DNA of 64,000 bases, from contig NZ_JAPYKH010000016.1 in NCBI RefSeq assembly GCF_029623345.1, forward strand, positions 1 through 64,000, written 5' to 3'. Origin of the DNA: Sphingomonas phyllosphaerae (GTDB lineage Bacteria; Pseudomonadota; Alphaproteobacteria; Sphingomonadales; Sphingomonadaceae). The notes under the pieces are model-generated. The model saw nothing but the letters and a program-made list of their open reading frames with translations, searched no databases and was not told the DNA's origin. Numbering within the stretch: the stretch's first letter is position 1; the number at the start of each line of letters is the position of its first letter. A program made the position numbers and the translations under genes. This document shows positions 7,481 to 16,678 of this stretch, in pieces.

Positions 7481-8902
7481 ATGAGACTTTCACGCACAAT
7501 CGCCGCCGCGGGGGCGGTGGCGACGATCGCGGCGCTGGCCGCCGTGCCCGCGCTGGCGCAGGCCGCCGGGCCGGTGCGCGCGCCCAATGCCGCGCAGATG
7601 GCGACGATGGTCAACAAGGGTGACACCACCTGGATGATGATCTCGGCCGTCCTGGTGCTGATGATGTCGGTGCCCGGCCTCGCGCTGTTCTACGGCGGGT
7701 TGGTGCGCACCAAGAACATGCTCAGCGTGCTGATGCAGGTGCTGATGATCGTCTGCGTCGCCAGCCTGGTCTGGGTCAGCTGGGGCTACAGCCTCGCCTT
7801 CACCGGCGGCAACGCCTTCGTCGGCGGGCTCTCCAAGGCGTTCCTCGCGGGCGTCGGCCCCGGCTCCGCCGCGGCGACCTTCAGCAACAACGTCTATATC
7901 CCCGAATATGCCTTCATCTGCTTCCAGATGACCTTCGCCTGCATCACGCCGGCGCTGATCGTCGGCGCCTTCGCCGAGCGGGTGAAGTTCACCCCGCTGC
8001 TGATCTTCGTCGTGCTGTGGCTGACGATCGTCTATTTCCCGATGGCGCACATGGTGTGGTACTGGGCCGGCCCGGACTTCCTCGCCGACGCGCCGACCGA
8101 CGCGGGCCTGCTCTACGGCTGGGGCGCGCTCGACTTCGCGGGCGGCACGGTGGTCCACATCAATGCGGGCATCGCCGGACTGGTCGGCTGCCTCATCATC
8201 GGCAAGCGTCACGGCTACAAGAGCGAGCCGATGCCGCCGCACTCGCTGACGATGACGATGATCGGCGCCTCCCTGCTGTGGGTCGGCTGGTTCGGCTTCA
8301 ACGCGGGTTCGAACCTCGAGGCCAACGGCGCCGCCGCGCTCGCCTTCATCAACACCTTTGTCGCCACCGCGGGGGCCGCGGTCGCCTGGGCGGTGATCGA
8401 GCAGGTGGTGCACAAGAAGCCTTCGCTGCTCGGCGGCGTGTCGGGTGCGGTCGCGGGGCTGGTCGCGATCACCCCGGCGGCGGGCTTTGCCGCGCCGATG
8501 ACCTCGATCCTCCTCGGCATGGTGGCGAGCGTGGTGTGCTTCTTCTTCGTCACCACCGTGAAGAACAAGCTCGGCTATGACGACACGCTCGACGTGTTCG
8601 GCATCCACTGCGTCGGCGGGATCATCGGCGCGATCGGGACCGGCATCGTCGCGGCGCCGTCGCTCGGCGGGCAGGGCTGGATCGACTACACCCAATTCCC
8701 CTCCGTCGCTGGCAGCTATGACATCGCCGGGCAGGTCTGGACCCAGATCAAGGCCGTGGTGCTCACGCTGGTGCTGTCGGGCGGCGTGTCGGCGGTGCTG
8801 TTCCTCGGGCTCAAGGCCACGATGGGGCTGCGTCCCTCGCTCGAGGTCGAGAGCGAAGGGCTCGACATCAACGAGCATGGCGAGCGGGCCTACAATTACT
8901 GA
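7481..8902 (+). CDS. amtB: Ammonium transporter AmtB
   Basis: Inner-membrane ammonium channel, 473 residues. A cleavable signal peptide (about 1-26, ending ALAQA) precedes eleven membrane helices. Family motifs are FYGGLVRTKNMLSV (about 71-84), the pore twin histidines in GGTVVHINAG (near 226) and FGIHCVGGIIG (near 376), and DFAGG before the first His. It follows glnK in one operon, so PII can gate the channel. A strong Rho-independent terminator follows 64 bases after the stop. Confidence 0.97.
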   Translation: MRLSRTIAAAGAVATIAALAAVPALAQAAGPVRAPNAAQMATMVNKGDTTWMMISAVLVLMMSVPGLALFYGGLVRTKNMLSVLMQVLMIVCVASLVWVSWGYSLAFTGGNAFVGGLSKAFLAGVGPGSAAATFSNNVYIPEYAFICFQMTFACITPALIVGAFAERVKFTPLLIFVVLWLTIVYFPMAHMVWYWAGPDFLADAPTDAGLLYGWGALDFAGGTVVHINAGIAGLVGCLIIGKRHGYKSEPMPPHSLTMTMIGASLLWVGWFGFNAGSNLEANGAAALAFINTFVATAGAAVAWAVIEQVVHKKPSLLGGVSGAVAGLVAITPAAGFAAPMTSILLGMVASVVCFFFVTTVKNKLGYDDTLDVFGIHCVGGIIGAIGTGIVAAPSLGGQGWIDYTQFPSVAGSYDIAGQVWTQIKAVVLTLVLSGGVSAVLFLGLKATMGLRPSLEVESEGLDINEHGERAYNY

Positions 8903-8966
8903 CGAGATCGCGGGCGGCGCCTCAGGCCGCCGCCCGCCCACGACGTTCCTCCTGCGGACGCTCCTC

Positions 8967-8999
8967 GGCCCGGTATGGCGACATACCGGGCCTTTTTTT
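8967..8999 (+). terminator. Rho-independent terminator of glnK-amtB
   Basis: An 11-base-pair perfect stem (GGCCCGGTATG / CATACCGGGCC) with a GCGA loop, followed by seven T residues. Confidence 0.95.
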
Positions 9000-9171
9000 G
9001 CGTTCTGAGCAGGCGTGTTCCTGCCGTCGTAGAAGCATGATGAGCATCGCTATGCTGCACCCATGCTGCGCCGCAGGATGGTCAAGGGCGCGTTAAATCG
9101 CTATCTACGAAGGCGAGAGCCGGGCGACCCCGGGAATCGTGGCCCCGGCTCCGCAGAGGAGAGGATGTGCC

Positions 9172-9306
9172 ATGACGACGATCAAACATGTCGGCGAGCA
9201 GGGCGCGGTGGTGGTCGGGGCGGCGGCCGCCTTCACCGCCGCCGTCTATCTCGCGCAATTCGCCGCCGACGCGGTAGTGTTCCTGGGCGAGTGGGTGTTG
9301 CGCTGA
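9172..9306 (+). CDS. Tiny putative membrane protein (44 aa)
   Basis: A short frame with a good Shine-Dalgarno (AGGAGAGGA) a few bases before the ATG. The product starts MTTIKHVGEQGAVVVG and is dominated by Ala, Val, Leu and Phe over about residues 11-42, enough for one membrane helix. It stands alone between the amtB terminator and a repeat-filled gap. I do not recognise a family. Support is limited to the ribosome-binding site and composition, so it may be spurious. Confidence 0.4.
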   Translation: MTTIKHVGEQGAVVVGAAAAFTAAVYLAQFAADAVVFLGEWVLR

Positions 9307-9660
9307 GGGTCGAAACGGTTGATCGTCGCGAGCCATCGAGGCTTCGCTGACGGCGTCGCGGACGGCTGTGGTGCTGCCCCACCTTCCCTTCGACCTTCAT
9401 CGCCCGCACCTTCCACTTTCGTCATCCCCGTGGAGGCGGGGATCCAGACGCGCAGGTCCTGCCAGAAGTCGAGACGTCAGCGTGGAGGGATCCCCGCCTT
9501 CGCGGGGATGACCAGTGGGGGAGGCGGCCCGACCCGCTCGGCGTCGCCACCAGGGCCTTCAAAGCCCACCCCCTTCCGGGAACGTTCCCACGGCCCATTG
9601 TTCTCGCGGCGTGCGCCTGCGATATCTCCGGGCAAACGACGCCACGGGAGGGAAAACAGC
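9307..9660. other. 354-base intergenic region
   Basis: No convincing gene. It contains the inverted-pair repeat at 9421-9512 and, just before the DUF1080 gene, a Shine-Dalgarno (GGGAGGG, near 9649). Confidence 0.6.
9421..9512. repeat. GGATCC-type inverted-pair repeat, copy 2
   Basis: Left arm GTCATCCCCGTGGAGGCGGG plus GATCCA, right arm GGATCCCCGCCTTCGCGGGG plus ATGAC, inverted relative to each other with a spacer of about 40 bases. Very close to copy 1 at 6905-6999. Confidence 0.85.
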
Positions 9661-10614
9661 GTGCGACCGATCTTGATAGGCCTCGCCGCCGCGGCGCTGT
9701 CCGCTCCCGCCACCGCGCAGGCGCCCGCCACCCCCGAACAGCTGGCGCAGGCGCGGGCGATCGTCGGCGACACCGCCGCGCGCCCGCAGACGCTCGTCCT
9801 CGCCGACGTGCCCCGCGCCACGGGCAAAGCGCGCGCGCTGCTCAACGGTCGCGACCTCGCCGGCTGGCACCCGTGGCTGGGCTACCCCGACCCGTCGGTG
9901 ACCTATCGCGATCAGCCCGGTGCCGCGCCGATCGGCACGACGCGCGCCACCGCGGGCGACTTCGCCGTCCGCCAGATCGACGGCCGCCCCGCGCTCTGGG
10001 TCAAGGGCGAGACCTGGGGCGCGCTGGTCCACGAAGCCGACCTGCGCGACTATCACCTGCGGCTACACTATCGCTGGGGCGCCAAACGCTGGGCGCCGCG
10101 GCTCGGCCAGCCGCCCAACAATGGGCTGCTCTACCACACCCATGGCGCGCCGGGCGCGGTGTTCGGCACGTGGCAGCCCTCGGTCGAGTTCGAGATCATG
10201 CAGGGCTCGACCGGCATGGCGGTGGCGGTGGGGCGCGACGTGCGCCTGCGCACCACCGCCGCACTCGACCCGTCGCTCGTCTCGCCGCCGGTGCGTTATC
10301 GCCAGGGCGCGCGGCCGGTGGAGATCGTCAACGGCACGCTGATCTGGAACGTCGAGAACGCGCGCGACGCGGAAAAGCCCGCGGGCCAGTGGAACACGCT
10401 CGACCTCTACGTGCTCGGCGACCGCGCGGTCCACGTCGTCAACGGCGTGCCGGTGATGGTGGTGGACGGACTGGCAACGGTCGATGCCGCGGGGAAGCGG
10501 ACGCCGCTGACGCACGGGAGCGTCCAGCTCCAGTCGGAGGGCGCCGAGACCTGGTTCCGCGACATCACGGTCGAACCGATCGACCGGTTGCCGAAGGTCG
10601 TCGTGAAGGAGTGA
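9661..10614 (+). CDS. Secreted DUF1080 (3-keto-disaccharide hydrolase-like) protein
   Basis: A 317-residue exported protein with a signal peptide (MRPILIGLAAAALSAPATAQ, about 1-20). The body has the DUF1080 concanavalin-like features: LLNGRDLAGWHPW, GDFAVRQIDGRPALWVKG, NNGLLYHTHG, PSVEFEIMQGSTG, and WNTLDLYVLGDRAVHVVNG near the C-terminus. Members act on 3-keto glycosides or are otherwise uncharacterised periplasmic sugar-binding proteins. The GTG at 9661 is chosen because GGGAGGG lies 6-8 bases upstream and the signal peptide starts there. No sugar dehydrogenase or TonB receptor lies nearby. Confidence 0.85.
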   Translation: MRPILIGLAAAALSAPATAQAPATPEQLAQARAIVGDTAARPQTLVLADVPRATGKARALLNGRDLAGWHPWLGYPDPSVTYRDQPGAAPIGTTRATAGDFAVRQIDGRPALWVKGETWGALVHEADLRDYHLRLHYRWGAKRWAPRLGQPPNNGLLYHTHGAPGAVFGTWQPSVEFEIMQGSTGMAVAVGRDVRLRTTAALDPSLVSPPVRYRQGARPVEIVNGTLIWNVENARDAEKPAGQWNTLDLYVLGDRAVHVVNGVPVMVVDGLATVDAAGKRTPLTHGSVQLQSEGAETWFRDITVEPIDRLPKVVVKE

Positions 10615-10620
10615 GGGAAA

Positions 10621-10764
10621 GATCCTCCCCGCTCAGCGAAGAGGGGGACCACGACGCGTAACGTCGTGGTGGAGCGGGCTCTCCTAATAGCACAGCGCCT
10701 TTGGAAGCCCCTTCCACCACCACGCTGCGCGCGGAAGTCCCCGTCGCCGTGCCGGAGAGGAGTG
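10621..10764. repeat. Long (~140 base) palindromic repeat, copy 1
   Basis: Left part GATCCTCCCCGCTCAGCGAA ... GTGGTGGAGCGGGCTCTCC and right part CCCCTTCCACCACCACGCTG ... GCCGGAGAGGAG are mutually inverted. Other copies: 16679-16816, 25711-25849 and 59843-59984. This copy is the most diverged in its right arm. Confidence 0.8.
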
Positions 10765-10889
10765 AAGCAGCAACTCGCGCTGTCCTAAGCGCCCGCAGCT
10801 GTGCCACAGGGAAGACATGTCCGTCGACCATCCCGATCGCCTCGAGGGCCTTCTGCGCCAGCAACTCAACGTCCGAAATTGGCCCAACA

Positions 10890-10921
10890 CGCGCCAGCGA
10901 CTCAACATTCGCAACATTCGC
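10890..10921. repeat. 32-base perfect direct repeat, copy 1 (before nadB)
   Basis: Identical over 32 bases to 50369-50400. The core contains a tandem nonamer (CAACATTCG twice). Here it is untranslated and ends 11 bases before the nadB start codon. Confidence 0.95.
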
Positions 10922-10932
10922 GGGCTAAGCGC

Positions 10933-12516
10933 ATGACACAGAGCGATGTCCTGATCGTCGGCTCGGGCGCGGCCGGGCTCACCGCGGCGCTCAACCTGGC
11001 CGATCGCTTCACGGTCACCGTTCTCGCCAAGGGCGCGCTCAACGAGGGCAGCACCGCTTGGGCGCAGGGCGGGATCGCGGCGGTGCTCGAGCCCGGCGAC
11101 ACGTTCGAACACCATGTCGAGGACACGATGGTCGCCGGCGCGGGGCTCAACGACCGCGCCATCGTCGAGTTCGTGGTCGAGCGCGCGCCCGCGGCGATCG
11201 CGCGGCTGCGCGCGCTCGGCGTGCCGTTCGCCGAGGAGGGCGGCGCGCTCCACCTCACGCGCGAGGGCGGGCATTCGCACCGCCGCATCGTCCACGTCGC
11301 CGACGCGACCGGATGGGCGGTGCAGGAGGCGCTGCAGCGCGCCGCCGAAGCGCATCCCAATGTCACGCTCGTCCCCGACCAGGTCGCGATCGACCTTGCC
11401 ACCAGCCGCCACGAGGAACGCTACTCGGGCGCAGGCAACGTCTGGGGCGTCTACGCGATCGACCGGCGCACCGGCGCGGTCGAGGTGCACACCGCGCGCG
11501 CGACGATCCTGGCCACCGGCGGGGCGGGGCGGACCTATCTCTTCTCGACCGCGCCGCGCGGCGCCACCGGGGACGGGATCGCGATGGCGTGGCGCGCGGG
11601 TGCGCGCGTCGCCAACATGGAGTTCATGCAGTTCCACCCGACCTGCCTGTACCATCTCGAGGTCAAGAACTTCCTGATCACCGAGGCGGTGCGCGGCGAG
11701 GGCGGGCATCTGATCAACCCCACCACCGGGCGGCGCTTCATGCCGTGGTACGACGACCGGCTCGAGCTCGCCCCGCGCGACGTCGTGGCGCGCGCGATCG
11801 ACGCCGAGATCAAGCGCTACGGCCTCGACTTCGTCCATCTCGACATCAGCCACATGCCCGCCGAGTTCGTGCGCGCGCATTTCCCCAACATCCATGAGAA
11901 GCTGCTCGGGCTGGGAATCGACATGACCACGCAGCCGATCCCGGTGGTGCCGGCGCAGCATTATACCTGTGGCGGGATCGTGGTGGACCGCGACGGCCGC
12001 ACCGACCTGCCCGGCCTCTACGCCGCGGGCGAGTGCACCCAATCGGGGCTGCACGGCGCCAACCGGCTCGCCTCCAACTCCTTGCTCGAATGCTTCGTCT
12101 TCGGCGAAGCGGCGGCGCAGCACATCGCGCAGCATTGGGACGCGCTGCCGCCGGCCCCTGCGGTCCGCGCCTGGGACGAGAGCCGCGTTACCGACTCCGA
12201 CGAGGAGGTGGTGATCAAGCAGAACTGGACCGAAATCCGTCGCTTCATGTGGAATTACGTCGGCATCGTCCGCACCACCAAGCGGCTGGAGCGTGCGCAG
12301 CACCGCATCGACCTGCTGCGCAGCGAGGTGGAGGATTATTACGGCCACTTCCGCGTCACCCCCGACCTGATCGAGCTGCGCAACCTGCTCCAGGTGGCCG
12401 AGCTGATCGTCCGCTCGGCGCTCCACCGCCACGAGAGCCGCGGGCTGCACTTCACGCTCGACTGGCCCGAGACGCTCGCTGACGCGGCGGACACGGTGCT
12501 GGTGCCGCGGGCCTGA
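10933..12516 (+). CDS. nadB: L-aspartate oxidase
   Basis: FAD-dependent oxidase converting L-aspartate to iminoaspartate, the first step of de novo NAD synthesis; 527 residues. The FAD-binding dinucleotide motif VGSGAAGLTAAL is at about 9-20, STAWAQGGIA (about 39-48) and ATGGAGRTYLFST follow, and the substrate region has FMQFHPTCLY, HYTCGGI and NRLASNSLLECFVFG. The C-terminal helical capping domain is complete. nadA and nadC are not in the window. A 32-base repeat sits directly upstream, so the natural promoter is unclear. Confidence 0.97.
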   Translation: MTQSDVLIVGSGAAGLTAALNLADRFTVTVLAKGALNEGSTAWAQGGIAAVLEPGDTFEHHVEDTMVAGAGLNDRAIVEFVVERAPAAIARLRALGVPFAEEGGALHLTREGGHSHRRIVHVADATGWAVQEALQRAAEAHPNVTLVPDQVAIDLATSRHEERYSGAGNVWGVYAIDRRTGAVEVHTARATILATGGAGRTYLFSTAPRGATGDGIAMAWRAGARVANMEFMQFHPTCLYHLEVKNFLITEAVRGEGGHLINPTTGRRFMPWYDDRLELAPRDVVARAIDAEIKRYGLDFVHLDISHMPAEFVRAHFPNIHEKLLGLGIDMTTQPIPVVPAQHYTCGGIVVDRDGRTDLPGLYAAGECTQSGLHGANRLASNSLLECFVFGEAAAQHIAQHWDALPPAPAVRAWDESRVTDSDEEVVIKQNWTEIRRFMWNYVGIVRTTKRLERAQHRIDLLRSEVEDYYGHFRVTPDLIELRNLLQVAELIVRSALHRHESRGLHFTLDWPETLADAADTVLVPRA

Positions 12517-12648
12517 CGCGTGACGGACGAGCGCCCCACCGTTCGTCGCGCCGGCGGTGGTGATCGTCGCAGCGGCGAGTCGCAGCGCATTGTGTCTGCG
12601 CCATTATTGTCCACAGGCACGAGTCAAGCGGGGTTGGTGGCGTCAGAT

Positions 12649-13776
12649 ATGGGTACTCGAACTTTCGGACGCCGCGCCGCGATCGTCGGGTGGACACTGC
12701 TGATCGCGGGCTGTGGCGCGGGCGCGGGCTCGGCGCTTATCCCCGCCGCGCCGCCCAAGCCGCTCGTCTCGATCCCGGTCCCGCTTGCGGCAGTGCCACC
12801 GCCCCCGCCGCCGCGCCGCTCGGCCGCGCCGCGCGCGCTCCAGGCGCGGGTCGAGCAGCTCATCCGCAACTTCCCGGGCAAGGCGGGTGCGGCGATCGTC
12901 GCGGTCGACGAGGATTGGGTGATCCAGCAGGGCGGCGACCTCAGCCTGCCGCAGCAGAGCGTCAGCAAGACCTGGGTGGCGATGACGGTGCTGTCGCAGC
13001 GCGACGAGGGCCGGCTCACGCTTGACGACCCGGTGCTGGTCACACGCGACGATCTTACCCTCTTCCACCAGCCGATCGCGGGGCTGGTGACGGGCGGCGG
13101 CTATCGCACCACCGTCGGCGGGCTGCTGACTCGCGCGCTGACGCAGAGCGACAACACCGCCAACGACCGGCTGCTGACCGTGGTGGGCGGACCGGCCGCA
13201 GTGCGGCGCTTCATCGCCAAGCACCAGCTCGGCGCGATCAAGTTCGGTCCGGGTGAGCGGCTGCTCCAGAGCGGCACCGCGGGGCTGACCTGGAACCAGT
13301 CGATGGCGCTGGGGCGCGGCTTCGAGGCGGCGCGCGCCCGGCTCGACCCGGCGGTGCGCCGTGCCGCCTTGCAGCGCTACATCGACAATCCGCCCGACGG
13401 CGCCGCGCCGGTGGCGATCGCGGGCGCGCTGGCACGATTGGCGCGCGGCGAACTGCTGAGCGAGACCTCGACCCGGATCCTGCTCGACACGATGGCGGCG
13501 TCGCGCACCGGCCACGCGCGGCTGCGCGCCGCCACGCCGCCGGGCTGGAAGGTGGCGCACAAGACCGGGACGGGGCAGGATTTCGGCGCGCGTAATGCGG
13601 GCTTCAACGACGTCGGGCTGCTCACCGCGCCGGATGGTCGACGCTACGCGATCGCAGTGATGATCGGCGACACCGCCGCGCCGATGCGGATGCGCCAGCA
13701 GTTGATCCAGAACGTCTGCGCCGCCCTCACCGGTGCGCAACCGCGCGTGGCGGGTGGGGACGAGGACGGGACGTGA
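12649..13776 (+). CDS. Class A beta-lactamase-like serine hydrolase lipoprotein
   Basis: A 375-residue exported lipoprotein: the signal sequence ends LLIAGC with Cys22 in a lipobox, then comes a Pro-rich linker. The penicillin-recognising motifs are all there: SVSK (Ser104, Lys107), SDN (167-169) and KTG (305-307). A Glu sits exactly 36 residues after the SDN Ser (GERLLQ), the place of Glu166 in class A enzymes, with Gln instead of Asn at position 170. About 45 extra residues lie between this loop and the segment GELLSETSTRILLDTM. Activity on beta-lactams is possible but unproven. The ATG at 12649 gives the clean lipoprotein signal; a longer start at 12520 is possible. Confidence 0.85.
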   Translation: MGTRTFGRRAAIVGWTLLIAGCGAGAGSALIPAAPPKPLVSIPVPLAAVPPPPPPRRSAAPRALQARVEQLIRNFPGKAGAAIVAVDEDWVIQQGGDLSLPQQSVSKTWVAMTVLSQRDEGRLTLDDPVLVTRDDLTLFHQPIAGLVTGGGYRTTVGGLLTRALTQSDNTANDRLLTVVGGPAAVRRFIAKHQLGAIKFGPGERLLQSGTAGLTWNQSMALGRGFEAARARLDPAVRRAALQRYIDNPPDGAAPVAIAGALARLARGELLSETSTRILLDTMAASRTGHARLRAATPPGWKVAHKTGTGQDFGARNAGFNDVGLLTAPDGRRYAIAVMIGDTAAPMRMRQQLIQNVCAALTGAQPRVAGGDEDGT

Positions 13777-13879
13777 GCGGCGGGTCAGCGCGGAGGGTCG
13801 ATCGCTGACGGTGAGAGGCGCATGACGCCGAGCCACAACCCCGGTTTCCCACACGGCCAATCCGGTTTAGGGCAGCGCG

Positions 13880-16660
13880 ATGCCGCACCTCTATCTCGTC
13901 GACGGATCGGGCTACATCTTCCGCGCCTACCATCGGCTGCCACCGCTGACCAACAAGCACGGCGAGCCCGTCGGTGCGGTCTACGGCTATACCACCATGC
14001 TGTGGAAGCTCGCCGACGAGCTGCACAAGGCCGACGGGCCGACGCACATGGCGGTGATCCTCGACAAGAGCTCGTCCACCTTCCGCAACGAGCTGTACGA
14101 CCAGTATAAGGCGCATCGCCCGGCGCCTCCCGAGGACCTCGTCCCGCAGTTCCCGATGATCCGCGACGCCACGCGCGCTTTCTCGCTGCCGTGCATCGAG
14201 GAACAGGGCTGGGAAGCGGACGACCTGATCGCCAGCTACACCAAGGCCGCGCTGGCGCAGGGCTGGCAGGTGACCATCGTCAGCTCCGACAAGGACCTGA
14301 TGCAGCTGATGACCGATCCGTCGGTCGACATGCTCGACACGATGAACAACCGCCGGCTGGGTCCCGAGGCGGTGGTGGAGAAGTTCGGCGTCGGCCCCGA
14401 CAAGCTCGGCGACGTGCTCGCGCTGATGGGCGACAGCGTCGACAATGTCCCCGGCGTTCCCGGCGTGGGGCCGAAGACCGCGGCCAAGCTGATCGTCGAG
14501 CATGGCGACGTCGAGGCGGTGCTCGCCGCCGCGCCCGAGATGAAGAAGGGCAAGCTGCGCGACAATCTGATCGAGCACGCCGCGGCGGCGCGGATGAGCC
14601 GCCGACTGGTCGAGCTGGCCTGCGACGTGCCGCTGCCCGACACGCTCGACTCGCTCGCGCTGCCCGCGGAGGGCATCCCGCAGGCACCGCTGCGGGCCTT
14701 CCTCGAGCATCACGGCTTCCGCTCGCTGCTCACCCGGCTCGGCGAGGTCGCCGAGGCGACCCAGCCCGAGACCGTCGGCGCCCCCGCCGAGGACGACGAG
14801 CCCGCCTGCGACCACGACGGCTACGAAACCGTGGTCGACGAGGGCGCGCTCGATCGCTGGATCCAGGTCGCGCGACACCAGGGTTGGGTCGCGATCGACA
14901 CCGAGACCACCGCCAAGGACCCGATGCTGGCCGAGTTGGTCGGGGTCAGCCTCGCGCTCGCCCCCAACCTCGCCTGCTACGTCCCGCTCGGCCATGGCGG
15001 GAGCGACATGTTCGCGGAGAAGCCGGCGCAGCTCGACCGCGACCTCGCGCTGGCGCAGCTCAAGCCGCTGCTCGAGGATCCAAGCGTGCTCAAGATCGGG
15101 CACAATCTCAAGTATGACCTGATCGTGCTCGAGCGCGCCTATGCGGCGCAGGGCGGGGTCGCGCTCGCGCCCTATGACGACACGATCGTGATGAGCTTCG
15201 ACCTCGACGCCGGGCGCCACGGCCATGGCATGGACGAGCTCGCCGCGACGCACCTGTCGCACAGCTGCATCGCCTACAAGGACGTGGTCGGCACGGGCAA
15301 GAAGGCGCTCGGCTTCCACGAGGTCGATCTCAAAGCGGCGACGCGCTACGCCGCCGAGGACGCCGATGTCACGCTGCGGCTGTGGCGGCGGTTCAAGCCG
15401 CGGCTGCCGATCGAGGGCTCGACGCGCGTCTACGAAATGGTCGACCGCCCGCTGGTCGCGGTGATCGCGCGCATGGAGCGCCACGGCATCAAGGTGGATC
15501 GCGCCAGGCTGGCGCAGCTCTCCGACGAATTCTCCACCCAGATCGCCGCGCTGGAGACGCAGGTTCATGGCCTCGCGGGTGGTCCCTTCACGATCGGCAG
15601 CCCCAAGCAGCTCGGCGACGTGCTGTTCGAGCGTCTGGGGCTTAAGGGCGGGCGCAAGGGCAAGAGCGGGGTCTATTCCACCGACGTCACCGAGCTGGAG
15701 CGGCTGGCCGCCGACAAGGACTCACCCGGCGCGGAGATCGCCGCGCGCGTGCTCGACTGGCGCCAGCTGACCAAGCTCAAGAACACCTATACCGACTCGC
15801 TGCAGGAGCAGATCCATCCCGACACCGGCCGCGTCCACACCAGTTACTCGCTGACCGGGGCGCAGACCGGGCGGCTATCGTCGACCGATCCCAATCTCCA
15901 AAATATCCCGATCCGCACCGAGACCGGGCGCCAGATCCGCGACGCCTTCGTCGCCGACGCGGGCAACGTCATCCTCGCCGCGGATTATTCGCAGATCGAG
16001 CTGCGCCTCGCCGCGCACATGGCGGACGTACCGCAGCTCAAGGAAGCGTTCGCGCGCGGCGACGACATCCACAGCCTCACCGCGCAGGAGCTGTTCGGCG
16101 AGGTGACGCGCGACACGCGTGCCTCCGCCAAGACGATCAACTTCGCGATCCTGTACGGCATCTCGCGCTGGGGTCTGGCGGGGCGGCTCGACATCTCGGC
16201 GGACGAGGCGCAGTCGATGATCGACCGCTATTTCGAGCGCTTCCCCGGCATCAACCGCTATATCGCGGAGACGCTGACGCAGGTGCGCGAGCGCGGCTAC
16301 ACCACGACGCTGTTCGGGCGGAAGACGCATTTCCCGCGCATCCGCAGCAAGGTGCAGCACGAGCGCCAGGGCGCCGAGCGCGCCGCGATCAACGCGCCGA
16401 TCCAGGGTACCAGCGCCGACATCATCAAGCGTGCGATGGCGCGGATGGAGCCGGCGCTGGCGGCGGCCGGGCTGGGCCATGTGCGGATGCTGCTCCAAGT
16501 CCATGACGAGCTCGTGTTCGAGCTGCCCGAGGGCGACGTGGACGCGGCGCGTCCCGTGATCGAGCGCGTGATGGCAACCGCGGCCGAGCCGGCGGTGACG
16601 CTCGACGTGCCGTTGAGCGTGGAGATCGGCGTCGGCGCGAGCTGGGGCGCGGCGCATTGA
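13880..16660 (+). CDS. polA: DNA polymerase I
   Basis: Full-length DNA polymerase I, 926 residues, for Okazaki-fragment processing and repair. The 5'-3' exonuclease domain is about residues 1-290 (YLVDGSGYIFRAYH, SSDKDLMQL, GVPGVGPKTAAKL). The 3'-5' exonuclease domain keeps its metal-binding IDTET (339-343), so proofreading is predicted. Polymerase motif A is DYSQIELRLAAH (near 702), motif B RASAKTINFAILYG (near 746) and motif C QVHDELVFE (near 873). The ATG at 13880 begins MPHLYLVDGSGYIFRAYH. Confidence 0.98.
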   Translation: MPHLYLVDGSGYIFRAYHRLPPLTNKHGEPVGAVYGYTTMLWKLADELHKADGPTHMAVILDKSSSTFRNELYDQYKAHRPAPPEDLVPQFPMIRDATRAFSLPCIEEQGWEADDLIASYTKAALAQGWQVTIVSSDKDLMQLMTDPSVDMLDTMNNRRLGPEAVVEKFGVGPDKLGDVLALMGDSVDNVPGVPGVGPKTAAKLIVEHGDVEAVLAAAPEMKKGKLRDNLIEHAAAARMSRRLVELACDVPLPDTLDSLALPAEGIPQAPLRAFLEHHGFRSLLTRLGEVAEATQPETVGAPAEDDEPACDHDGYETVVDEGALDRWIQVARHQGWVAIDTETTAKDPMLAELVGVSLALAPNLACYVPLGHGGSDMFAEKPAQLDRDLALAQLKPLLEDPSVLKIGHNLKYDLIVLERAYAAQGGVALAPYDDTIVMSFDLDAGRHGHGMDELAATHLSHSCIAYKDVVGTGKKALGFHEVDLKAATRYAAEDADVTLRLWRRFKPRLPIEGSTRVYEMVDRPLVAVIARMERHGIKVDRARLAQLSDEFSTQIAALETQVHGLAGGPFTIGSPKQLGDVLFERLGLKGGRKGKSGVYSTDVTELERLAADKDSPGAEIAARVLDWRQLTKLKNTYTDSLQEQIHPDTGRVHTSYSLTGAQTGRLSSTDPNLQNIPIRTETGRQIRDAFVADAGNVILAADYSQIELRLAAHMADVPQLKEAFARGDDIHSLTAQELFGEVTRDTRASAKTINFAILYGISRWGLAGRLDISADEAQSMIDRYFERFPGINRYIAETLTQVRERGYTTTLFGRKTHFPRIRSKVQHERQGAERAAINAPIQGTSADIIKRAMARMEPALAAAGLGHVRMLLQVHDELVFELPEGDVDAARPVIERVMATAAEPAVTLDVPLSVEIGVGASWGAAH

Positions 16661-16678
16661 GGCGCCGGCTTGAGAATC

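Larger units (their letters stand above)
10615..10932. other. 318-base intergenic region before nadB
   Basis: No gene. It is filled by a long palindromic repeat (10621-10764) and, 11 bases before the nadB ATG, a 32-base element shared with the era gene (10890-10921). Confidence 0.7.
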
